Of a stretch of DNA of 64,000 nucleotides, positions 35,401 to 46,622 are shown one piece after another. The stretch comes from Klebsormidium nitens (lineage: Eukaryota; Streptophyta; Klebsormidiophyceae; Klebsormidiales; Klebsormidiaceae), in contig DF236960.1 in NCBI GenBank assembly GCA_000708835.1, positions 276,982 to 340,981 of the forward strand, written 5' to 3'. Positions within the stretch are counted from its first letter, which is position 1, and each line of letters starts with the position of its first letter. Both the position numbers and the translations under genes were made by a program. The notes beneath the pieces are model-generated. The model was not told the DNA's origin, made no database searches, and saw nothing but the letters and a program-made list of their open reading frames with translations.

Positions 35401-38400
35401 CTCGAGAATGTCTTTGAGCTTCGCGATCTCCACCGCTGCCTTCTCCCAATTCTCGACCTGCTTGTTCCGCATCTCCTTCGACATCTGAAGCGCTTTTCCC
35501 ACGGCTTCGGCACTGTTACCTTCAATGGCGTTTACGATGTTCCACCGCCTGTTGAGAGGAACACACCTTCCGTTAAATTGCATGAATTCTGTTCAAGGGC
35601 CAATATTTCAAAGCAAGAAATCATTAGAAAGTAATGCATTCAAACCAGAGCGGTCTCGTAAAAGTCTAAATGAGGACGCTTGAAACTCGAAAGCTGACGC
35701 TGGACGAGTTATTTTTGTTTCATACATACATTCATCGAGTGGGGACACAGGTTTTGTGCAGGCAGGCAATAGCCTGTCACATGAGCAGAACAAATGGCGA
35801 GAATCTGACGAGAAAGTTCAATGGAGACGAGTCGATGGTTAAGTACAGATTTGACGCATGAAAGGCTGGAAAAGACGCAGGTCCAGCTGCCCGGCTTTCA
35901 GTTGATAGTCCAGACGACTCTTCTTTTCCGGAATAACTTGTGGGACAACAGTTTCACCGCCCTACTCCACGCTCAGCCGTTGAACCTTTTGAAAGTTGCA
36001 CGTCAAAAGAAAGTTCCCATTGTTGACAGCTTGCGAGATGCTGGGGCGGTAAAGCGAACGAAACATAGCCCTCGCTGAAGGGGCACCGAGTCGGTTTCGG
36101 AGAGAAAGCAATTCTGAATGAACACTGCCCACGTCTCTTGCATTTGCAGGTCTGCTTCCTTTGCTATTCAGTGAGCTGCCACTAAGTCATTTCGTATTCC
36201 TTCTTACTCTGTAAGTGCCCCGTGTAAACTGCACAAGAGTCGCAACAGCGTGATCAGGGACCAGAACAACATCCGAAGGCATCACGTTTGACGCTCGTGA
36301 ATAAGAAGTATACCTCTTCACAAGGTCGTCCGGTGTTTTGTCGGCTTCTCCGTCCAACGTGCAGATGCCGGACCCCATGTTACAAAGGTCCCTTTCTCTC
36401 GCTTTCAGGTTCCCCCAGATCTTAGCCACGCGCTCCGTGAAGTCGGGGTTGATCTCGAGGTAGCCTTTTTCGACGGAGGAGCGGATGTCAATGCGACAGC
36501 GCGGAAACTCGGCCTTGGCGGTGAAGTAGACCGTTCGCGTAGCCTGCAAGAATAAGGGCCACTCTAATCAGTTGCGCGCAAGTTCAGGAGGTTTGGGATC
36601 TTGAGGACCCTAGTTACCGCATATCATATGCGGCCTCGGCGAAGAAGTGGACGGCTCTGGTAGCCTGTTCAGTCGTTAGGTTGCGAACGTAAGGAGCGGA
36701 GAACCAACCTGAAGAGGACAGGGGTAAGATGCACTTTTGACTTTCTGGGTGCAAGGAGATGTAGGCGCATTTCACGGTCCTGTGCAGCTTCCTGGTGCTC
36801 CAAATGAGACCCTTTTTTCCGAAGAGTTTAACGGGATGCACTTTCGAAACGGCAGGTGGACTGAAGTCGTCAAAGAGTTGAGATCGACACTGAGTTCTTC
36901 GAAGCCGACTCGACAACCTTCCGTTCCTACCTTTGCACTCAGTCTTGCTTTTGATTGTAAGGTCCAGAGACAGGCTGCTTTGAGTAGCTGAGACCATTCT
37001 AACGAATGACAAAGAAGCCAACACGGCCAAAACGTTGCACAATGATCATGCCCAGCCTCTCTATCAATTTTGAAACAAGCAACTTTAGCTGAACGATGGA
37101 GGCGAATGAACAGCAGCCGCAACATTTGACACGTCCAAAGTCCTCGTCCTAAGCCGAACGTCATTAGGGAACATGCAAGTTAGTCAAACTGCTACCCATA
37201 AGCGGACGACCTCAGACTGAGAGACACAAAGCAAACTGCGAGAATGTTTCCTCACCTGCTTTTTCGCCCACGTCTCCGTCTGCTTCGCTTCGACCGAGGC
37301 GGCGATGTACGGCACAGTGATCTTCAGATCTTCGCTCGTGAAGCCGTTCTCCAGGAAGAACCGGCTGCGCTCCGTCTGGGTTGTCTCCACCGACACAGAC
37401 ATCTTATCGTGGGGCTGTAAATAACTGACAGTGTGTTATTATGAGTCGGTTACGTTTTGTCAGGACAGTGAGAAGGTCAGATATTGATGGCCCAGTTGGC
37501 TCACGCCTTGTCCCTTAGCAGCTATTTATCAAGAAGATGCAAAGGCTGTACTGGTCAGGGAGAGGGGCACAACTTTCTACTTCTTCGAGACTGTACACTT
37601 ATTGGCGTCGCCTTCTGAGAACTCCAACCAGACTCTATTGCAACCACTGCCAGCACCCCAAGAAAGATTGACCGTCTTTCTGAACTTCCAAGCTTCATCC
37701 TTAAAGACATTGGCCACCTTTTTTCACCTGCCTTATCCCGTAAGGGGAGGGAGGCTTGCAGAGCAGGTCAAATGCGCAATATGCTTTTGATTCATTTGGG
37801 CTTAGCGGAAGTCTGCTGCGTTAGACGTACTCACCAAGAACGTTGGTATGTTCTTGACTTTTCTCGCCATTTCCTGCGCTTCTTTCTTGGCAACACCCTT
37901 GGACTCCTCAGTTCCGCCTCCCGCTGTTCCTGCTCCAGTTTGAGGGGGCACTGTCTTGTTGGCTGCATCTATTGCAGCCCCTTCTTTGCCTCGTCCTGTG
38001 GGGCCCCCTTTCTTTGTCAGGCCCTTGGCCAGAACAAACAGAGGCTCCATGCTCCTCCTGGGGTACTTTTCGTCGATGTCATAACCCTGAGCAAGGAAAA
38101 GTATAGGATTCTTAGACGAATTGCAGGCAACTGTTGGAAAGTTGGAGGATTTGGCAAAATTTGAAGGTTACGGCTGGGGTCTTGTAGAACAGAGTGTGCA
38201 CATCTGAAGCTCATCAGCAATGAAGTTGTAGAGCAGATAGTCAAACCTAATGTGGGGACCTTCTGGAAAATGTCACCTTTGTCAGACCCTACTTGGTGAA
38301 CCCAAGAAGAAACGATGTCTGTCGCCTCAGGACACAAGTCTCAGCTCCAGATATAAGTGGTCTGTGGCAAAGCACTGGCTTAGCGAACAAGAGAATTTGC

Positions 38401-39252
38401 AATCAGCGTTCTTTGCAATCAAGCTTTCTCTGAGTTTGGGCTGGACAAAATCATGGTATCCTCTCAGACGAGAAGTTTCCTTTTGCAAACTCTATCCTGA
38501 AAATAGACCTTTCTACTGAAACAGACCGAGTCCTTCTCAAAGGGTTGTCTCCTGACACAGCCTGTTAGCCTGAATAGCATAATCTGCCCTGTCCATCCAC
38601 GGACAATTTGGAGAGCCTAACCTTTTCCTGTTCAGAGCTAGACGTTCAACAATCAATCCAGAAGTTAGCCTCTGTTTCCGATTTCTATATCACGAATACG
38701 AATTGCAAAAGAGAAAAAACTTCACCTCTCGGTGGCTTTACCATCTCAGATTCGTAGCTCAACTTATGAGCGACTTACCTGATACAGCCCTGTCATTGTG
38801 AACAGCTTGTCCCAATCCTGTGGCGCCAAGTCCGCTGCATTCACGTTTGGGCTCCCCCCTCGGCCCTTGCCCCCAATCAGGGTTGAAACCGCGGAGTTCA
38901 CCGCTTGGTTGAGGTTCTTGACCAGCTCAGCGTTCTTTGGATCGCCCACAAAGAGTGTGGTGTCGGGGGACTTCAGAGGGGAGAGTTGATCCAAGACTGA
39001 TTTGGGTTCTTCTGGCTTTGACCCTGAGTCCTTTGCTTCCTCTGACTTCGACTCACTGTCCTTCTCTGTAGCCTTTTTGCCTTCAGGCTCCCCCTTGTTT
39101 TCATCTCCTGCAGTTTCCCCCCCTCCTTCGTTAGTCCCATCGACTGTGCTCTTCTTCTCTTCTGGCTTGTTTACAGTTGGTGCATCAGAGTCTGCGTCTT
39201 CAATTACCAATTTGTTTGGTTCTCCGGGTTCACCAGTTTGCTGTCCCTCCAT
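26490..39252 (-). CDS. MACPF (perforin-like) domain protein with long beta-rich tail, 17 exons, 1275 aa
   Basis: Exons (minus): 38779-39252, 37835-38086, 37256-37414, 36314-36543, 35353-35548, 34682-34837, 33878-34138, 33467-33505, 32505-32762, 31697-31972, 31058-31244, 30290-30568, 29544-29771, 29023-29198, 28338-28640, 27738-27902, 26490-26678; all phases close. Residues 1-158 are acidic and disordered, rich in K/E/S/P. Residues about 159-577 match fungal-type MACPF: SRFFLENGFTSEDL, RTVYFTAKAEFPRCRIDI, FGAVWVEE joined to ITLGGQIY, then IGGDTLLYN and EWLDSV...HHWRAI. MACPF proteins assemble membrane pores. No signal peptide is evident. The tail (590-1275) repeats LEGFWYGCYTW / FMGMWQGYV and GHLD(R/H)LGMHG motifs, suggesting tandem lipocalin-like beta modules (inference). 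Exon 7 may start 48 bases earlier (34186), also in frame. Confidence 0.75.
26779..27300 (-). repeat. Four echoes of the last MACPF exon
   Basis: GCCAACCCGCCC-like cores at 26667 (real exon), 26824, 26983, 27125 and 27280 are spaced 157, 159, 142 and 155 bp. Each copy includes, on the minus strand, the acceptor region, GGGCGGGTTGG.GTTGC, and the exon bases coding GRVGVA.LR.TFG, then diverges into a shared intron-like segment (TTTCGGAGTT..., TTGATC...). Only the 26490-26678 copy runs to a stop in a full exon. Confidence 0.9.
28900..28965 (+). repeat. Dispersed G-rich element, copy 3 (MACPF intron)
   Basis: TGGGACGGGTGGGGGTTGCTA followed by GGGGGTCAGTAAGGCTGCGG and GTGTGAGTGC; a more diverged copy of the family, in the intron between exons 29023-29198 and 28338-28640. 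Confidence 0.55.
33117..33156. repeat. Perfect 20-bp tandem duplication
   Basis: GACTTCTGAAAGCGTGAATA occurs twice head to tail in a MACPF intron with no mismatch, so it is a recent event. Confidence 0.9.
36610..36672 (-). repeat. Echo of MACPF exon 4 start
   Basis: On the minus strand AGGCTACCAGAGCCGTCCAC and TTCTTCGCCGAGGCCG parallel AGGCTACGCGAACGGTCTAC and TTCACCGCCAAGGCCG at the true exon start (36543), about 120 bp apart. It lies upstream of the exon in gene orientation. Confidence 0.75.
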
Positions 39253-39422
39253 CTTTCCTGCCTTAAAACCAATGCTCAAATTGTCCAACACCTCTAATGT
39301 GACAAGATGTGATTTTGGCGAAGGCTATGCAGATATAGAAGAGAGGGGAAGGAAAGAGGCAGACACTTGCTCCCTAAGACATGATCAGCTCAGGAGAGAG
39401 ATTGATTGAGGGCGGGTGAAGC

Positions 39423-39430
39423 TATATATT
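39423..39430 (-). promoter_or_regulatory. Possible TATA box of the MACPF gene
   Basis: Minus-strand AATATATAG sits about 170 bases before the ATG at 39252-39250. Position is plausible for a core promoter with a short 5' UTR. No transcript evidence. Confidence 0.35.
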
Positions 39431-40033
39431 GAGAGGGGGATCAAGAGCTCCGGGAGAAATTGAAAAGTGGATCAATCAGCGCAGGTCGAAACCAAGACAG
39501 GCTGTAGCCGAATGAAGGCTCGCTTGCGCACGCCGCGGCGCACACTTTGTTGATCGCCACCGTTTGGTGCAGCTCAGCTGCGCATTCTTTCCTGCAGCGG
39601 GCCAGTTGGGGGGCATCCGGGCGCATCCAAAGATGTTGAAAGCGTGCAAACTGGAGGTATGAGGTGAGCTAAGAACTGGGTCAAGAGGTCTGGCAAGAAG
39701 GATGAGCAGCTGATCGACATGGAAATGGAATGTGGCATGAACTGGGAGGGAACTGGGCGCTTTATATGAGGAATGGATTGGTCAGCTCTTGACAGGAAGA
39801 CGAGCGAAGTTGGCAAGGATTCTGCGGACTCAGCCATCCGGCCGATCCAATTGAAATCAAGTCCGCTTCTTTGGTTCGTGCGGGACCATTCCCCTCGACA
39901 ATATTCATGCATTATGATGGCACGGATCAAGCTACCACGCGCATACTTCTCATGTCCCGTTGAAAGCGCGCCACAATGCAGGGATTCACAATATCGAAGC
40001 CAAGGAGCCTGCCAAGGAGGTCTATTTCTATCG

Positions 40034-40200
40034 TTCTCTAGAATATGTTTAGTAAGCTCAATGTTTAGTACTGGGACGGGTAGGGTTAGTATGGTGGTTA
40101 GGGTGGGTGCGGGTGCGGAGCGAGTGATTATTTGGGTTTAGGTTTTTAGTGTTAGCTCGTTCTTACTAAACCTTGAGCTTACTAAACACATTCTAGAGAA
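40034..40200 (+). mobile_element. MITE-like element with 37-bp terminal inverted repeats enclosing the G-rich core
   Basis: The left end starts TTCTCTAGAATATGTTTAGT and the right end finishes with its complement ...ACTAAACACATTCTAGAGAA. About 37 bases pair with 2 mismatches. Between them, 40072-40147 is the dispersed core (TGGGACGGGTAGGGTTAG, GGTTAGGGTGGGTGCGGGT, GGGTTTAGGTTTTT). No clear target-site duplication was found. It is non-coding and lies between the divergent MACPF and GH16 genes. Confidence 0.8.
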
Positions 40201-40995
40201 GTATTCAATTTCTTCACAGATCTGCATAATGCACAGCCGAAAAACGTCGGCGGCATTAAATGCGCCCGCGAATGCCGGAAAAATCTGTGGTCCGTATGGT
40301 ACCGTGAGATTTGGTAATGTACCCGACAACTTTGGTTGCTCTCTCCAGAATCCATTTATGCCGTCGATACCTTTGGAAAGTACGTATCGACGGCATCGAG
40401 ATGGATAGACCGGGTGACAGCATTGCCGGGGTACACGTTCGACAGCCCAAGCCCATTGGCTTATACGAGCCGGGAACCAGGAAAGTGTCCCGGCAGATGA
40501 ACTATCCATGTCGCCCGGGAGATACAAAACTCGGTCAGGACTTCTGCCAACGTACCAGCTTTTCCTCCCTGGATATGGTGTACCGTGTCATTATCCAAGT
40601 TTTATACGCCCGGTAAAGGCCCCGGCCCGCCTCTTCATCGATGATCCCCCGCGCTCCGCACACTGAAGTCGTCGGATGTATTCCCGATTGGACGGCTGAC
40701 AATGGCGCTAGAGTGCAGTGCCGATTGTCAGCGCATAATCGGAGCCATCGATCATCTGAGTTGACTTTGATCAACAGCCGAGGGAGGGTCCGCCACGGGC
40801 CCGCGCCACATGAGCTAGCGCGAACCTTCGCAGTGACCCACTCTGTCCGGTCACCTAGGGCTTGACTCGTCCGGCTTTGGGATAGATTGGGGAGGGGCGC
40901 AAATTGTCCATCTTGAACTTGGAGAACATAAGACGAGAAGGGCAGCCTCTGATTTCAGGTCCCGCTTTGATTCTAGCTACCAGCTTGCAAAGCGC

Positions 40996-41002
40996 TATAT
41001 AT
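40996..41002 (+). promoter_or_regulatory. Possible TATA box of the GH16 gene
   Basis: CTATATATG about 610 bases upstream of the ATG at 41610. This would imply a long or spliced 5' UTR, so the assignment is tentative. Confidence 0.25.
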
Positions 41003-41609
41003 GTTGTTGCACCCACATGAGCATCGCTTCACCTATCCAAGAGCCAAGTCCCATTACAGAAGTAGAGCTGAGAAAACGTGCTTCGTTTCAGCTTCTTGTT
41101 GCAGCTGATTGATTGGCTGCAGCTGCAACCAGCTAGCCAGATTCATTGCCAGCAGCATACCACTCTTTCCTCAACAAAGGCCCGCATCCTTCAAGCACGC
41201 CAGTGGTAGGTAACAATCACTGCTGTGAGACCCCGTTGGCAAGGAGGGATATTCTGTGGTGGTGCTTATTGGAACTGGCGAACCAGGAAAGCGTACCTTT
41301 TCTTAGCTGTTGGAAGGAGCCACCATAAGCATCGAGCTCTCTGCCTTCTTCTCCGCTGAGCTAGTGAAGGCAGTGAAACGGTTTTGAGGGTGTGTCAAAC
41401 CAGTATAGGACAGTGAAAGTGTGTGCCCAACAAGGTACCGGTCGAAACCAAAACTTCTGGTGTGCTACAACACGCACAGGGGGAAACTTTAGAGCCCTTC
41501 GAGTGAGCTCAAGAGGGATCCCTGACAAACAACTTTCTCTCAGAACCAGAACTAGCACCTGCTGAACTGACCCTTGACCACGATTAACACAATCAGGACA
41601 CACAACAGG

Positions 41610-44600
41610 ATGGCAGCTGCAAGGGGCTCCCTTTTAATGCCAGCTGGCGGGCTGCTGGTGGTTCTCTGTGTCGTTGTCTTCTTTGTCCAATCTGTGCAAG
41701 CGGTAAACGCCACGGCGCCGGCGAACTCCACCTCGCTGCTGTCGGTGATTGACTACAGTAAGTGGAAAGTCCAAGCTGATTTCTTGACATTTTAAACTGG
41801 ATCAATCTAGGGATTGGTCGTCATTGCAATAAAGGGAAAGTGAACCGGAGACTCTTACTCGTTTGCATGTGAAGAAGACCAAACTGACTGTTTGAGTGCT
41901 TGCGGACGCTTGCGCGAATCCTGACAAGGAGGATAGAGCACTTCTAGGTTGGCACTGAACACATTATTTTGTTTTCTGGCCAAAGCTTTTGCACTGCAAC
42001 CAGTGTGAGCAACTTTTGGAATGTCAGTCACGTTCAGATTTCAAAGGGTATCCACAAGTTCGAAGACTCACACGGTTTGCTAAGCTCCAAATTCTGCTTT
42101 CAACTGCCACGTTTGCTCAGGGATCCCCTTCTGACCATTCCCAATTTCGGGTGTGCTTACAGGCCCAGATCACGTCAGCTACTCTGGGAACATCGTCACC
42201 CTCAAAATGGACTCACAGTCTGGGTCGAGAGTGCACTCTGTTGGCCGGTACGCCTACGGAGTTTTCTCAGCAGATATCAAGTGCCCCGCCGGAGATACAG
42301 TGGGTTTGATTCCCACTTTCTACACGTCCAGCTTGGAAGGAAGCGAATACAAGGATGAGGTCAGTCTGACGTCGCTGAATAGAGTTGCTTGTGAATTCTG
42401 GTCAAGTGCTTTGCTTCAGAATAATCTGGTTTGTGTTGACTATATGGCAGTACAGTCGGTCTTGTTGCAGTGCTGTATGTAAAGCAGAAACCTTTGGTCT
42501 GTGGTTCTCCTCGTGGGCTGCCTCAAATGGGTCTTTTCAAGACATACCCTATTTTTAGGGCTGACTGATTAGGTTTTTCCTGTCAAGTTCATTCCAAATA
42601 TATCCGCTCCTAGGGGAGCCAAACTTTTGCAAATCAAGTCCAAGAACATGCCCATTCAAGCTTTCCTCCTCCTTTGCAACAAGTCCCCATCACTTCACTA
42701 ATCAACACAACGGGCCCTGACCTTCTGCTTCTTGGGGCTAACAGCTCGACTTCGGGTAATTCAGGCTACAAAGATCGATCGTGCAAGCCGAAGACTGGAT
42801 TCGAAATTGCTTTTCGTTGACGGCACCAACCCAGCTCTACTCAGATAGAACCGATTCTGGATTCTTCCAGTTTGTCTTGAATTGTAACAGCTCGCCTTTG
42901 AGCTGTTGGGCAAAAGCAGCTCGATTGTCCAAACCAACTACAGGCTCAATGTTCATATTCTGCAAAGGACCTAGCCAGCAAAACTCCACTCAAAAGCCGA
43001 GCCCTGATCACCTTTTCCCTTCTCTTCTGCAACAGCTCGACTGGGAGTTCCTTGGCAAGAACAGTTCGATTATCCAGACGAACGTCTGGGTCGACGGAGT
43101 CGGCAAGCGGGAGGCAGTGCACGACCTGGGCTTTGACTGCTCCCAAGCATTCCACAAATACACAATTGACTGGAACCCCTTGCGCGCAAAGTGAGCTTTT
43201 GGCAGCTTCGTGGAAGCATGAGCTGGATGCGGATGTCATTCGTGTGAGCCGGTATCAATAGGATTTGGGGCTCGCCGAATTATCATCTGAAATTTGAAAT
43301 TCCGAGGTGACTGCAGGTCCTGAGGATCGAAATTTCGAAGTCATTGACTATGAATTCTGAGATGCTTTGCGAAAGAAAAGACTTTTGAAAGCCGACTCGG
43401 GTCCTCAGGGCCCGACTCGTTCTCCGATTTCACTGTAGCCGATTCGTGCACCCCTTTCTTCAGTGCTTGACATCACGCACTTACCTGCTTCATCGCGTCA
43501 GCCCAATATAGTGCCCCAAATTATTCGTCCATCGCTCCACTATCGCACTCGGCTCAGAGTCGTCAACTCAGCAGAACGAACTTCCCACCTGTATGTTTGT
43601 GACTTTCCTGACTCCTTGCACTTTATGGTCCAACTTTGCAGGTGGTTTATCGACGGGCAACTTGTGCGGACGTACGTAAACACGGGCAACGCCTCCGAGT
43701 ATCCCACCAAGCCCGCGTACGCTTATGCCTCGATTTGGGACAGCGGGTATCCCGGAGAGGGATGGAACGGTGAGCGGAGACTTTGTCATTCCGCTCCTTC
43801 AGATGCTAGGATACCTGTTTGAGAAACATGGTTTTGGGTTAGGATACATCATTTACTTCTCGTTTGACGCTGCTCGGACGACGAGGAAGGAAACGAAGCT
43901 TCTCAAGCAGATTCCGAGGTCAGATTAGCAAATCAGTGAAAGTATCGGTTGCTTCCGGTTATTTTAGAAAATATCGCAAGCAACATATGGGCTCCAGTCC
44001 GAGCAGGCGGTGAATGAACAGACACAAACCAGCCTCGTACCTCTTTCGACGTCGAGTGGGTTCGCATGACATCCGCACCGGTTTTCCGCGGCTGAAGGAA
44101 GTCACAGAAAAGAAAAGATCACGGAAGCAGGATTCTAGTGCTTTAACGTATGGAGTCCCCCTTTTCTGTTTCTTCATCTGCTTCCAGGTGGTCTGAAGGT
44201 GGACTATACAGTTCCGCCGTTCTCGTTGCAGATTGCTCTGCCCACTATGAATCACTGAGAAGCTGCATCCGCCAAACAGTAAAAGCATTCTTCAAGACCC
44301 TACAAAACCGCATTTGCTGTCTAGGATTTGCTGAACTGGGAAATTCTCCCACGCTCTCTTCCTCTGACCAGCTTGATCTCGAGCGTCTCATATATTCACG
44401 GATCATATTTTCAACGTTGTGCCAACCTACCTTCCGCAGGACGTGCCACATATGCAAACGCCCCGTACTTCTACCAACTGGCCAACGTCACGGTCAGCAG
44501 CCCGGGGAGTTCTACCGGGCCGTCCTCCGCCCCCAGGCCCGCCCCAGCACGGAGCCCGGTTGGGAGCCCCGTGAGGAGCCCGGTCAAAATTACCCTTCCC

Positions 44601-44621
44601 GGCCGAAAGCTTTTCAGATGA
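41610..44621 (+). CDS. Secreted GH16 enzyme, xyloglucan endotransglucosylase/hydrolase (XTH)-like
   Basis: Exons 41610-41757, 42163-42359, 43036-43190, 43642-43769, and then 44440-44621 as the last exon (269 aa). A signal peptide is clear (GGLLVVLCVVVFFVQSVQA). The catalytic motif DELDWEFLG has the ExDxE residues Glu115, Asp117 and Glu119; the exon 2/3 junction falls directly after Glu115. The conserved SPDHVSYSGN, SGSR...YGVFSADIKCPAGDTVG, QTNVWVDGVGKRE, FHKYTIDWNP, WFIDGQLVRTY and ASIWDSG blocks follow the XTH order. This family cuts and rejoins cell-wall glucans. The tail is rich in Ser/Pro/Arg. A typical XTH C-terminal extension with paired cysteines is not obvious, so it may belong to an early-branching XTH or CRH-like GH16 group. 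An alternative last exon exists (44188-44258). Confidence 0.88.
42735..43035 (+). repeat. Two echoes of the GH16 catalytic exon
   Basis: AACAGCTCG starts at 42740, 42886 and 43031 (real exon): spacings 146 and 145 bp. The second copy reads from its acceptor as LAFELLGKSSSIVQTN against LDWEFLGKNSSIIQTN in the exon, in the same phase, then meets a stop. The first copy is more eroded. Intron segments between them are duplicated as well. Confidence 0.9.
44188..44258 (+). other. Alternative or relic last exon of the GH16 gene
   Basis: Behind acceptor CTTCCAG this segment continues exon 4 in phase as GGLKVDYTVPPF and ends at TGA 44256-44258 (232-aa product). It resembles the usual XTH GGL.K.DW..APF block and parallels GRATYANAPYF in the 44440 exon. 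Mutually exclusive splicing or a duplicated dead exon are both possible. Confidence 0.5.
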
Positions 44622-46622
44622 CCTCAGAGCTGCGACTGAGTTATGGTCGTTGACGTCAAGGTCTGCTAATAATTAGCATGTACGGCGTCACGACGTGACC
44701 CTGTTGGGTTGCGCTGATTCTCTATTTATGAGCAGAGTCTTGAAAGGGTTGTGTAGACCTTTGCCTAATATAGGTATTTGAACTGGAAACGGGTTCTGTA
44801 TGCCAAAGATGACAACAGGCGACAGTCGACAATTTTGATCAATACACTAGTAGATCGATGCACCAACACAGTATCAGCATAGGACCCTGATCGACTCGAT
44901 GAATCATCGAAGCCGAATTAGTCGAAGTTGAAGGGCGTTTCGATGGGTAGTTTCGTTTTCGTTGAGGATTATTGGATTGATGCAGGGAGCATTGATAGCT
45001 GGTTGAAATGTTAAATTCGAGTAATCAAAGAGAGTCAAAAGGTCAAACCTTTTGCACGAGGCAGGGACGGCCGGATCTCTAGCTAGCTGTTTTGTAGATC
45101 GACAAGAACTAAGATTCTGGTGTATTTGAATAGCAGCTAGAGAGCGACATTGACTAGGACTGCAACAGAGGAATCCGTAGTTGAGCGCTAATATTGATTG
45201 CGGAGAAGGAGAAGAGTACAGTTGGATAAGTTAAGGTACGGCCGGCCGGCAACAGCAGTAATTGTATAGACCGTGAAGAAGGGTAAGTCGGACTAGTTCC
45301 ACTAGTCTGTTATTTTGGACTGCTGGCATGCTGACAACCAGCAGACAACAGCCTCCATCATTGGCCAACTTAAAGGAACATCAAGTAAAACTCATGTAGG
45401 AGATCGTATCTCATCATGGCATGACAACGGGATCTAGAGTTTGACGGATTAGTGATGAGCTCTTCAAGAGCCAAGCTAGCTGAGCCGGCGGCCTATATAT
45501 ATAGGTACTAGTCTGTGCGACTCCAAGCTGCTCGGACGTTGACGCCCTTTTCCCCTTTCATACTTCTCGATTCATGACGGTGCATGGGCCGGTGCCACTG
45601 AGCTTGCCAGCTAGCTGTGAGTCACGTCGGACAATCTGCTCTGCATATATGGTCGTTGAACATATATCGCCTTTGCTGTGACGTCTACATTCCCTGGTGT
45701 GAGGCTCACATTCACACTGGTCCGCTGTGACCGGTAACACCAGTGGCTCTTCATTTGTGGTCTGACCCTATGTAGGGTCAGATACTATAAGCTCAGCTAG
45801 TTAGCTGAGCTTGCAAGTTGCAAAGCTAATCAGAGCTACGGGATCAGAGACCAAGCGGCTGCCATTACTGCTCAGGTATGTACCCAGCTCGGTATGTGTA
45901 GTTATGAAGCTGCTAGGTACCTACCTATAAAGGCTTGCAGCCTGCAGCCTGCAGGTCAACTGGGCCGAGCGGCCTGGCTGGGGGAGTGCTCATGGAGCAT
46001 TGTCACTATCTACCGGCGACACGGGACGCGGTAAAGCCTGCAGGATGTCGCCATGCAAACGCCGTTTCCTGAACTGAGAGCGACCATTTCTGCGACACAA
46101 CGGGTACCAAGTCGCTGCTCAAGCGGGGGCATCGCCCCCAGACCTCCGAGACAAGAATGCCATCACTTTTTCAACGTTTGACCCCTCCTTGACACTTGGC
46201 AGGCTGTAAATTTATGTGGTTAATGGCCGTTCGATATTTGGGTGCACGGATCATCGACGACAACGAAGCAATAAAAGATGCACGAGACCCGAGCACGGCG
46301 GTAGAATCTTTTCCAGCTGGCACCAAGTGACAGCTGGCATCCCTGCCTCGCGAGTGACCGCGCTGACTGCTCGACTAGGTCCTACTGACGGAAATCAAGA
46401 ATCCAGCTGAGCTCAAAGCCAAGGGAGATGCTACAGTACATTGCTTCAGGGCCTTTCTCCCATTGCACCGAGGCGCAGGGCAAATGGCGGCTAAAGCCTG
46501 ACCAGGGCAGATACGTCTAAGTCCTAGCTGGAGGAACCAAGTGTGGCGCTTCTCCTTACCCACTCCTGCTCGCATCGTTATCGGTGTAGGTTGCTAGGAA
46601 GGCGGCGCTTCGCATCGCAGCC
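44622..46622. other. Intergenic region upstream of PLD
   Basis: No coding exon recognised. It holds the 3' UTR of the GH16 gene, many short palindromic words, a TATATATATAGG run near 45494 and a perfect hairpin at 45789-45812. The PLD promoter and 5' UTR must lie at its right end; an upstream 5' UTR exon cannot be excluded. Confidence 0.45.
45789..45812. repeat. Perfect hairpin, 11-bp arms
   Basis: AAGCTCAGCTA, loop GT, TAGCTGAGCTT. Function unknown; too short of T-run context to be called a terminator. Confidence 0.6.
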
